Positions 34,578-48,997 of a stretch of DNA of 64,000 bases are shown here, piece by piece (the first letter of the stretch is position 1; every line of letters starts with the position of its first letter). The DNA is taken from the NCBI GenBank assembly GCA_948567375.1, contig OX419761.1, positions 54,314,501 to 54,378,500 of the forward strand, read 5' to 3'. Below the pieces are notes generated by a model. That model had not been told where the DNA came from and did not search any database. It saw nothing but the letters and a program-made list of their open reading frames with translations. This stretch comes from Lunularia cruciata (lineage: Eukaryota > Streptophyta > Marchantiopsida > Lunulariales > Lunulariaceae). Position numbers and translations under genes: made by a program.

Positions 34578-37500
34578 ATGTGTGCTCTACAGATCGCTCT
34601 GCCACACTGTGCAGGGCTGTCTTTCGTAGGGCGTCAGGTATTTTCATCAGGAAATGTCTCTTGCGGCACTTCTTGTGAACTCGTGCGATTCCATCTACAT
34701 ACTTGTAAGGGTTTAGGTCATCTCGGACGCAGATGGTACGAGAGGAATTATCTTTCAACGTGCCATAGAAGGGGAGGGGAAAATTGTCGCCGAATCCCAA
34801 CTCTGCAAGTTAGAAGTTCTAGTGATGAAGCGAGTAGTAATCAGGACGAGGTTTTGGAGTCCTCTCTTTTGAAGGATGAAGGGGATAATTTTGCCAGTAA
34901 GGTTGAAGGGACGAGGAAGCCGGAATTGGAAGCAGTCAGTAGTGGAAAATGGGATGGTTTAGTGGAGGGCGATAGACCAGTTGGAAAAGTTGGCACAAAT
35001 CGTTATGAGAATGGACAGAGCGATTTGGAAGCAAGGAAATTCGTTGGGGACGGAAACGAGGTTCTAGGAGGCGATGACGGAAATGGTAGGACGCTGGTAA
35101 GTAGCGTGGGCGATGCTTCATTTACCAAGGCCGGTGCTGCAGCCGAATTAGCCTCCGCCCAAGCCATTGATGCGAAACAGCCTGGGCGGAAGAAAACAGA
35201 GGTTCAGGTAGAAGAATCTGTGGAAGCAAAGCCCTTCTTTGTAAGTGAAGCTATTCAACAAGTGTGGGACAAAGTGAAGGAGAATTCACTATTTCAGTTT
35301 GTTACCATGTGGCCTGCATGGCAGCAGAAGAAAAAGCTGGAAAGGCTTCTTGCCCAGGCTGATGCCAACCCTAAAGACCCTGCAAAGCAAGCTGCCTTCT
35401 TAAGCGAACTTTACAAGCAGAGGTAAATATCGATGCTATCATTCGAAGGGTTTCAAATCACACACCCCTCCGACCAGCGTGAATTGTCTTCCTTGAGGTT
35501 GTAAATTCTTTGATGGGCTAAAGCGTCGTGTATAGAACATAACCAACAGAGGCAGCCCCACGAACTTAGTAGTATATGAAAGGCGAGAAGTGGAATATGA
35601 TCCTCTTCAGAAGCAGCCCGGGAAAGAGAGTAAGGCCCTGACTTATCTAGAGACGGGAACGATGATCAGCAGAGACGGGAAGGATGATGGGGATGATGAA
35701 CTACCGTATCAAGGATACTAGGCATATCTGTTGGTGCTATCAGCCGCAGGATGATCTTAGAACGTTAGACGCGTGCTATAATCCACCTTGTTTTAATTTC
35801 GCTTCCTGAACAATACAGTTCGAAGCTTCTAAATTTCAAATTTCCTGGGGCCCCCCGTGGCAGGTTCCTATCCTACAGTTGTGCCTTGCATCATCACGAA
35901 CAGCGGGTTACTTACCTGCAGCAGCGGACTGGTCATTCTTATTTCCGACATTGTTCTACTGCTCTTTTGCTACTCAGTCCGAAGTATCTTCGCTGTCTGA
36001 ATTTCAGTTCTTTGTTTCTCTCTTGTCTTGATGACAGTCCACAAGCAGTGATTGAAAGATTCGAAAGGAGAGAACACGCAACAGATGGTCAATCAGTGGT
36101 GGAGTATCTGCGTGCACTTATAGCCACCAATACAATTACAGAGTTTTTGCCAGATGAACGCAGCGGGAGGACCTCAGGTTTACCTGCACTGGTAAGAAGA
36201 GTTCTGCTGTGTACAAACTTTCAAGGATGATGTCTGGAGGATACACTACTTGATGCTCTCAGGAGTCGGACGTTCTGTTGTCCGAAAGAAATAGTTTTCG
36301 GTTTCCTTCTGATTGTGGTATGCTGATTGATGACAGCTACAAGACTTGAAGCAAAGGGCTTCTGGCAATCAGGAAGACTTGCCTCCTCCAGGCATGACGG
36401 AGCAACAACCGTTGCATGTAGTCATGGTATCCACCTTGTTCATGTTCTTTACCGACTGCGGTGTTTAACTCTTGTAGGACTTTTTGCTTACACGCTGATA
36501 TTAACGTAAAGCAGGTAAAATATGACCGTGATAGAGCTTTAAAGTTCCGGCTCGTGCTGCTATACGTTTTCAACGTACACTGTCCGTCGAATTTTTGGTA
36601 ACTGAAGTTTGCTTGGATTCGCAGGTGGAGCCAAAGGCATCAAACAAGTCTATGCGGTTTGTACAGGAGCTTGTCTCCACTCTGTTGTTCATGCTAGTCT
36701 TCAGCATCATGTGGTACGCACTTTTCTGTTTCCCTTTTACTATGGTAGTAGGAGCTTTGCATTTTGCGTAATTTGTTTAGTCAGTAGAAATCTTGTCTAT
36801 AGCCCATCTCATATAAAGCATTGACTCTCTATTCAGTTCATGCATGAATGAAAGAAAATGTGTTGCTAGAGAGGCACAAGAGGTTGAATTTGGCTGTACA
36901 ATTAACGATGCCATCCCCGTAGCTCAAGTTTCTTAAGTTGATGCATCTTTGTCAGGGTGATGGGTGCAGCTGCGCTTCGTAAGTATGTAAATGGAGTTGC
37001 GGGTATGGGGACAACTTCAAGCATGACATCGAGTAACATGTATGCACCGAAAGAGTTCAACAAGGAGACAGTACCTGAGAAGGTATCAAAATGAGCCACC
37101 GGTTCTTATCTTCATTTTACATCTTTCGGGATTTAGTTAGTGTGCCGAGCTACTGGACTGTGAAATTTCAATCTATACATTCTAAGTCGTGTTTTTGGTT
37201 TGTTGATAACAGAATGTGAAAACATTCAAAGACGTGAAGGGTTGTGATGAAGCTAAGGCAGAGTTAGAAGAGATAGTGGAGTACCTGAAGAACCCTGCTA
37301 AGTTTACTCGTCTCGGCGGCAAGCTTCCTAAGGTGACGACCAACTTTCCTTGCTAGTCGTGCTGTTATCGTGTCTGTACGTTTTGCCGGTGAACTGAAAG
37401 TTTAATTATATCTTTGCTTGTAGCAAAACAAGTGTACAGTTCGGCCTCTATTTTTTGCTTGTAGTGGCGATCCGTACTGAATATTGCTAAACAATATAAA

Positions 37501-40500
37501 CAAGTTGTGGAAGCCTTGTTCATTCCAAGCTCGTGCGTACTGCCTGTTAGAGCTTGTTGAGGGATAGTCACGTCAACTGATGTGGGTTTCGTCTTGGCAG
37601 GGTGTCTTGCTTATCGGTCCTCCAGGAACTGGGAAGACGTTACTTGCCAAGGTACAAGAGTCGTTCAAGAGGATTATATACAAATAGCCCCGAATACTCC
37701 TAGTGTTCTATTCTGGATCACTCAATAGGATGGTGTCAAGTCTTGGGAGTGTGGCGAGTAGCAAGAGGTTTAATACAGAACAGGATTATGTATAATTGTT
37801 GAGTTCAACTGGTGATCACAGCAAATGAGCAATAGTTATAGTACATATCTTTTAGCTGATTTCATATAAATTAGTTTCTATATATCTGCTGAGACTACCT
37901 CTTGGCCAACTTCTTTTATTAGTGAACGAGAACGAAGGTTGATGATGTAGAAAGGAAAGCTTGCAGTTATGCTGGAAGTCAAGATTTTACTTCTGCAAAT
38001 AGATTATTGATTTGTGAAATCCTTCTTGCAGGCAATTGCTGGAGAGGCTGGTGTGCCTTTCTTCTACCGTGCAGGATCTGAGTTTGAGGAGATGTAAGCT
38101 TCACAGATACTCTCTCTCCCCTACCGGCTTCTTTTGATCGACAGACCTGTTCTACACTTCACTGTTCCTCTTCATGATGTTGGCTGTAAGGAGATGGTCA
38201 GTTCTGCAGACTTATACCAATTCTGAGATTGTGTATCATCTTTCATCAGGTTTGTTGGAGTTGGAGCCCGTCGCGTGCGGTCTTTATTCCAGGCTGCCAA
38301 GAAAAAGGTTTGTACTTCATTCATACATACTGTTGCTGTTGATGACCGTTAGCTAAGCAATTAGCCATTTCTCTTTCCCCCGACCTTCTCTTTCTCATGC
38401 GAGGAGTTAATGCGTTCTCCGAGAAATACTTGTTTACCACTCTCCTTTTCTCCTTGAATTTCATTGGTCATTCGGCACACATTTTCGGTCTCCTTCCGCA
38501 TGGGTGTCAACAATTCCGACCTTCAACTCGCTAACCTCGATTCCAGTGAAGTGCAAGTAGATTGGTGGTCACCACTTGTAATGATTCTTGCTAAAGTCTA
38601 CAGACAACCCTCAGGCTGATCTAAAAAAATAGTAAATCAGGATACTATTCGTTAGGAAAACTGCCATTTGTGTCCTGACAAGACGATTCTGCGCAGGCTC
38701 CATGCATCGTGTTCATAGATGAGATTGATGCAGTCGGAGGTAGCAGGAAGCAGTGGGAAGGCCATACAAAGAAAACTCTCAATCAGCTGCTTGTTGAAAT
38801 GGATGGCTTTGAACCCAATGAGGTAATTTCCATCGTTGTTTACTCTTGGTGTAAGCAGATCACCGACGTAAGTCAGGCTCCAGACTTTCAGCTTGTGGCA
38901 CATGCCGCAAAACTAGACCGATACCTTTGTAGAATTTTTGTTGAGAGAATAATCAGTAAGCTGCTTGTGACAGGAATGTTCATGTAACGAAGAAAGTTGG
39001 CAATGACTGTATTAGTCTTGGTTATGGAAACACGTCAATATATCATGGTCTTAGATTGTTGGTTGTGCTTTTGTTCTACATGTCTTTGCGTAGACAGTGG
39101 GCAGTTGCGTACATGCTTCTCCTCTTAATCAAATTGTGTATGGCAGGGAATCATTGTGTTGGCAGCAACAAATTTGCCGGAGACCTTAGATCCTGCACTA
39201 ACTCGACCTGGGAGATTCGACCGTCATGTGAGTTGACCGGACAATATCCTCACAGATTGTGAATCACGTCGGGATGTAGGATCAGAGTACATGCCAGAGA
39301 TTCCAAGTCAATTGGTAGAGTATATTCTGAACTAACTTGGAATCTATTCCATGGTCTATATCTATTCCATGGTCAGATGAGATGGAATAGATACTAAGAA
39401 TTACCGTCAGAAAGATATTCTGGTCCTTGTGTGGCCGACTTATGTTTTCATCGGTTCCTTTTTTGACTGCAGGTAGTTCTTACAAATCCTGATGTAAGAG
39501 GAAGACAGGAAATCTTGGACTTGTATCTTCAGGACAAACCTCTCTCAGATGATGTTGATATAAAGTCATTGGCTCGGGGTACACCTGGGTTTAGTGGAGC
39601 AGGTACGCCTCCGCGAATCACCTCCAAATTCATCATGCGTATATTCTTTATGCTACTCCCTGTGTAATTGTTGGCAGGTTAGGTAGTACTTTGATTCAGT
39701 GCTTATTGTTATTGCTTACTACCTACATCCTATAGTCCGCTCTGAAGAATCACCTTGGTCTTTGGATTTCTGGCAGATTTGGCCAATCTTGTGAACATGG
39801 CAGCAGTGAAAGCAGCAGTTGATGGCAACGATAAGATTTATGGAAATCAATTGGAATTTGCTAAGGACAAAATTTTAATGGGCACGGAGAGAAAATCGTT
39901 AACACTTTCTGAAGAATCTCGAAAGGTCAGTGAAATCTCTTGCGGTTGGTTGTTTGCGTCTCGTAGAAAGACTTTGCGCTGTTCAGTTTATTGGATGTCT
40001 TTCAAGAACCTGTAGAGAAACTTGTTCAAGGTCATATATTTTTCTGGTTTGTGAATGTAGTTACTTTAGGGTTTCCAATAGAGAATTGAGCGTAGGTGAA
40101 TCCATTTTGGAGGCACGTTCATCACAGTCAATCGGCTTTATACATAATGCAGTTAACTGCCTATCATGAGAGCGGCCATGCAGTCGTCGCCTTCAATACA
40201 ATTGGAGCAAACCCTATTCACAAGGCAACGATTATGCCCAGAGGAACAGCATTGGGGATGGTGACTCAACTGCCAGAAAAGGACGAGACGTCCATCAGCA
40301 AGATGCAGCTTCTAGCTCGGCTTGACGTATGTATGGGTGGTCGTGTTGCTGAGGAGCTGATCTTTGGTGCTGACCAGGTCACTAGCGGTGCTCGCAGTGA
40401 TCTTCAACAGGCAACTGCACTAGCCCGTCATATGGTGGGTACATGTGTGTGCCATCTCTGTGAACGAACATTTCGGTTAGCTGAGTTTCTGAGCGGCGAT

Positions 40501-41547
40501 GCGCTGATTTGTTTAGCACAGCATCGGTGTGCTAAAAAGAATGACTGGCCTTTCATGTATCAGAAATCAGAGCTCTATTCAAGAGGACCTTTCTAGATAT
40601 AATCTTCTAGCTACGCTAATTCACGAAGAGAAATTCATAAACGGGAGACCAAGTTTAAAGAACTAGGCAAGCAGGAAAGGGCTTTTTGAATTCGTCCAAC
40701 TCTTTCGCATGCTTTAATGCAGGTGTCTGAGTGTGGTATGAGTGATCTCATCGGTCCAATTTTCGTTGACACTGAGTCGCAACGACCCAGCCATGATATT
40801 CAGAAAAGTATTGATGCCGAGGTAATTTTCCTGCTTTAAGTTTAAAACTTTTGTCATGTTAAGCAAGCACTGTCAAGATGGGAGGTTGTGATAGCGGGAG
40901 CAGTTTACTAACCTGCTTAGGGAAACATGTAGAACTTAACCTACAATTAAAGTAGTAATATTTTGTCTATGAAAAGTGGAAGGTCCAGTCCAGGTATGCC
41001 CGTTGTCGTCCTTTGCAAGGAAAGTCTCGTACTTCAGAGTTCTGTGTAACGCGAGTCACTTTGACACTTGCAGGTTGTAAGGCTGTTAAAGGAGGCTTAT
41101 GAAAGAGTAAGGAAGCTATTGAAGAAGGTGAGATTCTCTGTCAAGTGTTTGCTCTCATGTCAGGGATAAGTCTAGAGTTAGGGATCAATCTCTCTAGTCC
41201 TTATACCAATACCTTATTCCAGCACTCGCACATTGACTGCAACAATTAAAACAAGAGAAACTAATCAGATTGGACTATTCTTGTCATAGTTTTGATGGTT
41301 TCATATGTTTTCATATGTTTTCATCTGACTTGTATCTGGCGTGCTATGCTGTCCAATGTTTGTTTTATCTATTCCAGAGAAATGATCGTATTACTCTTTT
41401 CCTCCTGTGCAGCGTGAACCGGACTTGCATTCCCTTGCGAGGGCTCTATTAGAACATGAAACACTAAACGCTAAGCAAATCACCGATATATTGGGTCCTA
41501 TTCAGGAACAAGAGGAGCCAGCTATTGTAGGAGTCACGAGTAACTGA
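34578..41547 (+). CDS. FTSH11: FTSH11-type organellar ATP-dependent zinc metalloprotease (17 exons)
   Basis: Exons: 34578-35422, 36038-36191, 36337-36426, 36625-36713, 36956-37082, 37213-37332, 37601-37651, 38032-38093, 38250-38307, 38697-38822, 39147-39227, 39473-39602, 39777-39925, 40153-40434, 40723-40821, 41074-41127, 41413-41547. All are GT-AG with matching phases, giving 883 residues. The first ATG after an in-frame TAG is used. A long poorly conserved N-terminus probably includes a transit peptide. Then come a membrane segment (about 372-398), Walker A GPPGTGKT (481-488), Walker B VFIDEID (537-543), the arginine-finger region [10 protein letters not shown] (592-601), and HESGH (699-703) with a third zinc ligand Asp777. 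Segments such as GKLPKGVLL and [11 protein letters not shown] match plant FTSH11, a chloroplast/mitochondrial protease linked to heat tolerance in Arabidopsis. All catalytic residues are intact. Confidence 0.95.
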
Positions 41548-43453
41548 AGCAAACTGCTGTTTGTATAATTCCCTATGCCTGTACCCCATCCTAGTGTAAA
41601 TTCAAATCGTCTATTTTGGGCACCTCACTCACAAAAGAACTAGGCTTTGGGAGGAAAGCATTATGTAATTGCCGTAATCTATTCTTCTAAGGTAAAATCG
41701 TTCATTTCCCACTTCACACCATGTTCAAATATGGTCGTCTCTTGTTCTTCACCTAATGCAGTTGATGTTGTGTTTGTTTTATCCGCTGTGTATTCCGCAT
41801 ACATCCATTTTGAAGGAGACAAGAACTCACAAGTTGATGCTTGAAAGTACGGATCCATCTTGTTGGTTGCCGAGTGCGTGTAACATCCGACATAGCTATG
41901 TTGGATGTTGCGAAGAGTATGACGGAAGTTCCCTTGGAACTATCTTGGCATATCAATGAAGGTGTGGTTTTGTGTTTCTTGACTATCCTGGTGACATGGT
42001 CGTAAAAGAGCTGGATTCACATCGGCCTCTTCTATGATACGTTGAAACACCTGTGAGAGCCATCACTCTGCGACAAGAACGCAGAAAATATCCAATGAAA
42101 TATTGGAAAGTGAAGCGAGGATCGGAATACTTGGTGCTATGTTTACCTGGTTCATAACTTCCCAAGGAAAATGTGAGATGAAACCAAAATCTAACACGCT
42201 TTCTGGCTGCCAAAATCCCCGCCATTCGAATGACTAGATGTGAAAAGCTAGAAATATGGTTTATAACACCGACCCCAGAGGTACTAATCTTGGACCAGAC
42301 TGATTCGATCGTTGTCTACATGCGGTAATGCTTATGCAGATTAGAACTCCTAAATCTCTGCCATATTCGCTATGCAGCTTTGGTCAGTGCGATCTAAGAT
42401 ATATTTCTTCTCCGACGACGGCTCTGAAATCAGAACTGAGAATTCAAGCTGTGTACCAATGTTGGGCAAATCCTTCTAACCTGTGTAACCTACATGAAGA
42501 GAATGATCAATACAGCCCAGGGTTACAGATTCTGGCGTATGACAGATAATGAAGTCGTCACGGCCAAGTCTCACAGCGGAGAGATGATCCTATATGGCCA
42601 CCTAATCTTACGAGTAACACAATCTGCCAAACCTTCATGCATCCTTCACTGTGACATAATCCTGAAGAGTACAGGATGTGAACAATCCTTGGCTGTGCAG
42701 AGGAAGTAGCTATAAAGGTAAGAAGGGAAATTTCGGGCAGAGAGTATACCGGAACGTTTTCATTCTTCATAAAATTCTAGTCATTCTCCAGGATATGACA
42801 AAGCCAAGAGTAACTACCAATTCAGGCAGCTCACCATCTGCAGCTCAACTCCTCCGTTTGTATCCTATTTGAACAAAAGACTACACCAGTACAACGCTTG
42901 TGTTGCCTATCATCTCGTAAGCTCTAAAAGAATGGCAGGAAGAGACTCTTTTTACACGAAAGAGGTGGAAAAGCCCTATTGATGACTACTTGTTGCATGT
43001 ATATGATTCGAGTCCTTTGGTGATGTGACTATTGAAGTGCAATCACCTCAGAGATTTATTGCCACCTCTCACCCCGTAGAGACTGTTCATTATAACTATT
43101 TTATTAGGAGGAAAATATGCTGTATCCAAATTTGAAGATTGACATTCAATTTTAAGCGTGTAGTCCATGTACTTTGAGTTAATCTAGCCTGTACATGCAC
43201 TGATTTAACTTGAAGATTATACAGATAGAAAGAGAAAGTAATCTACATCTGCAGTAGAAGTCAGTGGATCTCCATAAATGGAGAAAAGTACAAGGAGCAG
43301 CTAGCCCAAAAGTCAGATCAAAGAAGACTACAAGGAGGGTACCCGTTGAGGCTTGACAATGTTGAACAATATACGTAATTATGACAAGATGCTGCTGATT
43401 TTCTGCTTGCAATAGAACTTGCTGAGAGCAAGAGGTTAAAAGGGACGTTCAAA
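41548..43453. other. Region downstream of the FTSH11-type gene
   Basis: Begins with the probable 3' untranslated region. No further gene recognised. Short frames on both strands lack known motifs. Confidence 0.4.
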
Positions 43454-43888
43454 AGATTATATTTTATATTCAAAATCGTCAATGAAAATCATTTTCTAGT
43501 ACTCAAGCTGTATGCCATGAAAAGCTACTTCCCATTCAGCCTTCGAGATGCAAAGAACAATCTCATCCTCAATAAGGAAGGAGATCAAGTGGTATTCAGT
43601 TCTAATTAAGGAAAAATAACCTTTTATAGAATGAGATCTAACCACGAGAGGTAAGAACAGGAAACGGCATAAGATTATATTTTATATTCAAAATCGTCAA
43701 TGAAAATCATTTTCTAGTACTCAAGCTATATGCCATGAAAAGCTACTTCCCATTCAGCCTTCGAGATGCAAAGAACAATCTCATCCTCAATAAGGAAGGA
43801 GATCAAGTGGTATTCAGTTCTAATTAAGGAAAAATAACCTTTTATAGAATGAGATCTAACCACGAGAGGTAAGAACAGGAAACGGCAA
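43454..43888. repeat. Tandem duplication, period 218 bp
   Basis: Copies start AGATTATATTTTATATTCAA at 43454 and 43672 and run through CACGAGAGGTAAGAACAGGA. They are almost identical (one visible change, GCTGTATG to GCTATATG). A recent segmental tandem duplication in noncoding DNA. Confidence 0.92.
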
Positions 43889-44104
43889 CCATCAGCCAAC
43901 AGTTACGAGTTTAGCAGTATCACTGATCCAAGTAAAGCACGCGTCCCCTAGACCACCAGTTTTCGAGTGTCGCAGAAGGTCGAGATTGGTTTACATTGGC
44001 GTAACACCCAAAGCATTTAGATAATGAATAGGGTAGGAAGCCAAGGCGTTCTTCGTGAGATAAAAGTGTCATCGTGCTAGACTCGATCAAGCTTGTAGAA
44101 CGTG

Positions 44105-44105
<1 letters not shown>

Positions 44106-44154
<49 letters not shown>
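44106..44154. repeat. (TA)n microsatellite
   Basis: About 24 uninterrupted TA dinucleotides. Self-complementary, so able to cruciform, and likely to vary in length between individuals. Confidence 0.97.
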
Positions 44155-47100
44155 CAATCAGCTTCAGAGATATTTCATAACGTGACAAACTTCCCGTTCA
44201 TGAACCTCCTATGAGTCTCGTCGCTTGTTTACATCAATGCTTATGCAGACTAGATGCTTACTTTTCGAAACCCAACGACAGAGAGGGATCTATCCAATAC
44301 GCGGGAATTATTCCAACCCAATCTGGTCCGTTTCTAAAGAAAAGTTTACCCATAATATTTGGAAAGGTCTGAGATTCGTGTTGATTCAATCTCCACAGGT
44401 TCCAGATCGGAGGTTCAGTAGCAGTACAGACAAAGAAATGGCCACGGTGAGTTCTCAACAAGCTGATGATCTTCTTTTGTTTCTACAGCAACAGACAACC
44501 AACAGACACAGAAGTGAAAAAAAGTTAGTGTCTTCCTTGTCTTCTGTTTGATGCCAATAATTGTCCATGAAAACCATTTTTCGTACTTCAGGAGTGTGAT
44601 CGAATTATATTTGAAGTGTGCTGGCAACGGGGGTTGTTTTGCCTAGTGGCCAGCAAGCAAGTAAGTGGTAAACATTTGAACTTGCCAATCAATACTTAAA
44701 CAAGTCTTTCTTTCTTGTTGTCACCTGTGCTCTATGTACTTTCACTCACTGTACTCATGGTTTCAATATGTAATGTACTCAAGGGCCTCCTTTATGGTGT
44801 AAGAAAAACCGAAACGCCGTAATTTGATCCAAGTGGATCCTCTTCAATCTTGTAACGTTGGCGCGAGATCCACGATGGAAATTTCTATCCGTAGTTTTGA
44901 CGAAATAACAATTGCTTGAGGCGTCTTATTATTGTTCTGAAGTGTATATTGCACTCATAGATCCACTGAATCTTCCTTGTCAACTTAAGCTTACTTGACT
45001 TGGCCCAGGAACTACTTGGAGGGAAGTGTGAAAAATGGTACTCTCGATATTTTTATCGAACAGAAACTCTAATTTAAGGTCCGGTGGTGCGAAGGCACAT
45101 GCTCTTCGTGTGTATACTATCTTGCATCCGCAAAGAGATATTCATTGCCTCCTAGTTGCTAGGAAGTTTTTAACTTGCAAGTTTCGCTACTCATGATTCT
45201 AAGGACTTTGTGCCTTTGAACTCCTTGCATATTCTGTTGAGTATAGGATCCATAGTAGCTACATAAGGACGTACATAAAGAACCATCTCCTCGTACTCCT
45301 TTAAGTGCCCTCCAGCAGTACCATGTCATCTCCTCTTACTTCTTGGGCTCAAAAGCCTTGCTCTTCTCCCATATGGTGAAGATCTTCTATTGCACTCACT
45401 ATAACTCTTTTGTGCGGAATGAAATCTAGGAATTTTTTTATTATTAGCAATAACCATCTTTTCCAATGTAGACTTTGGCTTGATGTCCAAGGACTTGGTT
45501 GCTAAAAACTTCTTCAACTTTATTGATGTCACTACTTGATTTTTTGGTTGTGTGACATCTGAAGACAGATCTCTTGGTTTAGAAATGTTATCGTAAACTA
45601 CCAAAATGCCCGTCTCTATCTTGCTCAGCCCAACACAAATAAAGCAAGCTCATAAAACCACAGAATGAGCAAAGGATTTGAACTTGTTTAGTACCTTTGA
45701 CTTCATGGCAAGAATATGATTCCCACCGGTTATATAATACATATACTTGCTAATTAGGGTTTGTGATGTTGAAATTCTCCTTGATGTCAATTTTTCCTTC
45801 AAATCCACCACCACAATGAAGATGTTATGATAATGTGTGTTAGTTTTTGCCATCTTCTTCACTAGCAAGTCAACAAAGTCTTCTTTTAACAACCAAATTT
45901 GGATTGATAACCAAGCTCACCTTCGAAGTATCTCTATGTGAACCTTGCTGAAGTTGAGCGTAAGAGTGTTAGCCTTTACCAAGCAGCACACCATTGTTGT
46001 AGCATAAATCTAGTTCTTGTCAAATTCATTATGGAATATACATAGCCTATGTAGTCCATTTGATAGAAAAAAGAACAGCCAACCCTTGTACTAAACCCAC
46101 TGTATGAGTTTGAGAGCCTCTTGGATAAATCCTCATCTTCCATGGATACGTGTAAGGATTCAAGTGATGGAAACCTTCTTGCCCTTATGGTTTATTAAGA
46201 GCATAGCTTCCTCATCTCTCTCACTCTTCCTACCATTCTCAAATGGTATGGGCTTTTGTTCCCTCCTTTCTGCCTCATCTTAGGTCCTCTATGCTATATT
46301 TTTATAGATCTGCCTCTAAGCACTTGACATAGAGCTCGTCAAGGTCTTTTAAGTCTAGTTAAGATAGATTATTATTCATGTGGTGTCTTATTAATGGCTT
46401 AGAAGCTAATCAGCTTATCAATCTCTCCTTCCAAGCAAAAGAAGCTTGGATACAAGTCTAAGAAGATGTTTACTAACATCATAATCCCAAGGGAACAATG
46501 GTATAATCATCTAAATTTGCAAGACAATGGACAAGATGTTATACATGCAAACCAATACAGAGTATCCAAGAACAAGGATAAAACTACAAAAAATTAATAA
46601 ACATGGCATTATGTATGCAAAACACATATAGATTATCTAAGAACAAGGTAAAAACTACAATTTTTGGGAAAAAAAGGACAAGTTCTAACATTCTCCTTCA
46701 ATTTTATTTTATTTTATATTTCCTGCCGAACCATTTTCTATCCATGAAGCTGCATGAAATTATATAAAGCAGTATGCTTGTGCTTTATGGGTGCAAAATG
46801 CTTTGCAGTATAATTGGGACATCAACCAATAAGCAAAAGAAAACCATAATTTGGGACTAAAAAATTTGTGACCATCTTATATAGTGCAACCATCTTATAC
46901 AGTCTACACTAGCCTATGGAAAAGCTTTACTATACATAGGTTCATCCAAACCTTGTAAACTATAGATGCACAAGATACAAAAAATATGCAAAATATGAAA
47001 ATTTCCATGGTAGACTTCACCATTACACCCTTACAATTAGATCAATATAATACATGTTACTTGTTTTTGACAATATCCCTATAAGAAAAAAGTATCAATT

Positions 47101-47488
47101 TCTTTTTGCATTGATTTTCACCTTTGAAATGGTCCTAATTTTTTCATAGACCATCCAAATTATGAATGAAATTTAGAGACGTAAAAAGCTAAATTATTAA
47201 ATCTATCATAGTAGTTCCTCTTAATTTTATTTTTTATCTACCATAATTCTAGTTTTCAATTTAATAGTGAATTATTGAAAATTATAGGTAAAATGTTTCT
47301 ATCATTAATCCATGAAAAGATAGATAATAATGTCATCTAAGAGTCTTAATGTGTCTTATCATTCCAAATTCTCACATTTCTAGGAGTGTAAGTGACTAGA
47401 AAAAAGGATCTCCTCTAAGTGCTTTGCATGAATTTGTGTTATACTGATTTTTAAAGGATTTACAGAACACAAGGGAAATTTTTTAATA
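44155..47488. other. Intergenic, no recognised gene
   Basis: A possible spliced fragment lies at 44401-44530 (described in the findings). Minus-strand frames at 45326-45604 and 45650-45892 have lysine-rich protein-like composition but no known family and are separated by stops. AT content rises to the right. Confidence 0.4.
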
Positions 47489-47586
47489 TAGAATATCTTG
47501 AGTACCAGGAAGACTATAAATAGAATATCTTGAGTACCCAGGAAGACTATAAATAGAATATATTGAGTACCCAAGAAGACTTTAAA
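47489..47586. repeat. 33-bp tandem repeat, three copies
   Basis: Units beginning TAGAATATCTTGAGTACCCA at 47489, 47521 and 47554, with small differences (first copy lacks one C). The repetitive minus-strand frame over it is not a gene. Confidence 0.88.
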
Positions 47587-48997
47587 TACCCCACTCATGA
47601 TAGATCTTTGGGAGCAAAAAAAAAACTGAAAAAAGTAAAAGTAGGTGTGAAGGTTTTATACAAATAAAGTTAAACTCAAATTGAGCTATTGGATTTGCTA
47701 TTTTTTACTAGGTTAGTAAAATTTTCTTAGGCATTTTCTTAAAAGTGGATTTGAATAAGCAAAAGTGGTATCCCTAAAATATAATCATCGTTGTTGCAAG
47801 GAATTCTCTACCTTCTAAAGAAATATAAAGTGTAATCATGAGCCAAACATATATTTGATACAAATAACTTTTGGCATCTAAACAATATCTTTTTGCATCT
47901 TTATCATCTTTGAGGTACCATACCCAATCCAAATATCAAAAACCTCCCAAGTCAGCTCTTTCAACATTGATTATAAAGAAAGTGGATATTAAGTCATTGT
48001 GGATGATATCAATTCCTTAAAATGTATTGATCTAATGGTATGCAATAAAATCTAGAGATATTCAAAACTTGTAGGTTTTGTCCAAAATTTCCATGATAGC
48101 CCAAGGAAGTAACATATGGAACTTCAAGAAACAAATATTGGTATCAAAATTGGTATTGTTGTCTTTGATTTAATCCTTAGAACTTTCACTTGCAAAGCCA
48201 TCAAGGATAATATTTTTACTTATGATAAAGAAGTTACAAGCTTAGTTACTACACAATTGCAAACTCAGTTTTAGTCCACTAGTCAACTTAACTTATAGAT
48301 AATGAATATTTGGATTCTTATGATACAAAATTTTGAAGCAAAAGATGCTAAAAAATGGAGGTACATATTGACATTTGAACTAATCTCAATAATTAAATTA
48401 CCCAAATGTATGCAGAAATTCAGTAATAGCCATATATAATCTTAATTTTGCATCTAAATAGAAAAAATGATTGAAATATCCACTAAAAATATAGTTCTTC
48501 TTTAGTACTCATTTATACTGATTTTAAACTGTGGACTTTTCATATTATAATTTTAGCTTTTGCTTGTAATTTAGCTCCAAACCCCTATGTGTTTGTATAC
48601 TTATGAATTAAGGTACCACAAAGGTTTATATGAAAAATATTCTATACAAAGATAGTCAGTAATTTTTAATAGATTTTAAATTTATATGGTTTGGTTTATA
48701 CTATATTTCAAAATCTTGCGGTTTCCTTGTAGGAAACACAAACTATAAGCTATATATAATGCACATTGAGAAATGGATGGAGGAAATACTAAGCTGGAAA
48801 AACATAGAGTAATATGTTTATGCTTATGAATAGCAAATATCTAGAAACAGTCATAGATGGAATGGACAATGCTCAAACTGCCCTTCTACGTTGAGCATTA
48901 CTTTCACTTACATCATTGAAGTGGTGATGTTAGCAATTGTCCAATAACAAACAGAATTAGAGGAAGCAGGTGAGTATTCCTTAAACCATACAATTTT

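Noticed and set aside
38709-38987. Independent 92-codon AAA protein gene
   Set aside because: It is exon 10 of the FTSH11-type gene read through its donor site into the intron.
47489-47586. CRISPR-like repeat array
   Set aside because: Only three contiguous 33-bp units with no spacers, in eukaryotic intergenic DNA; an ordinary minisatellite.
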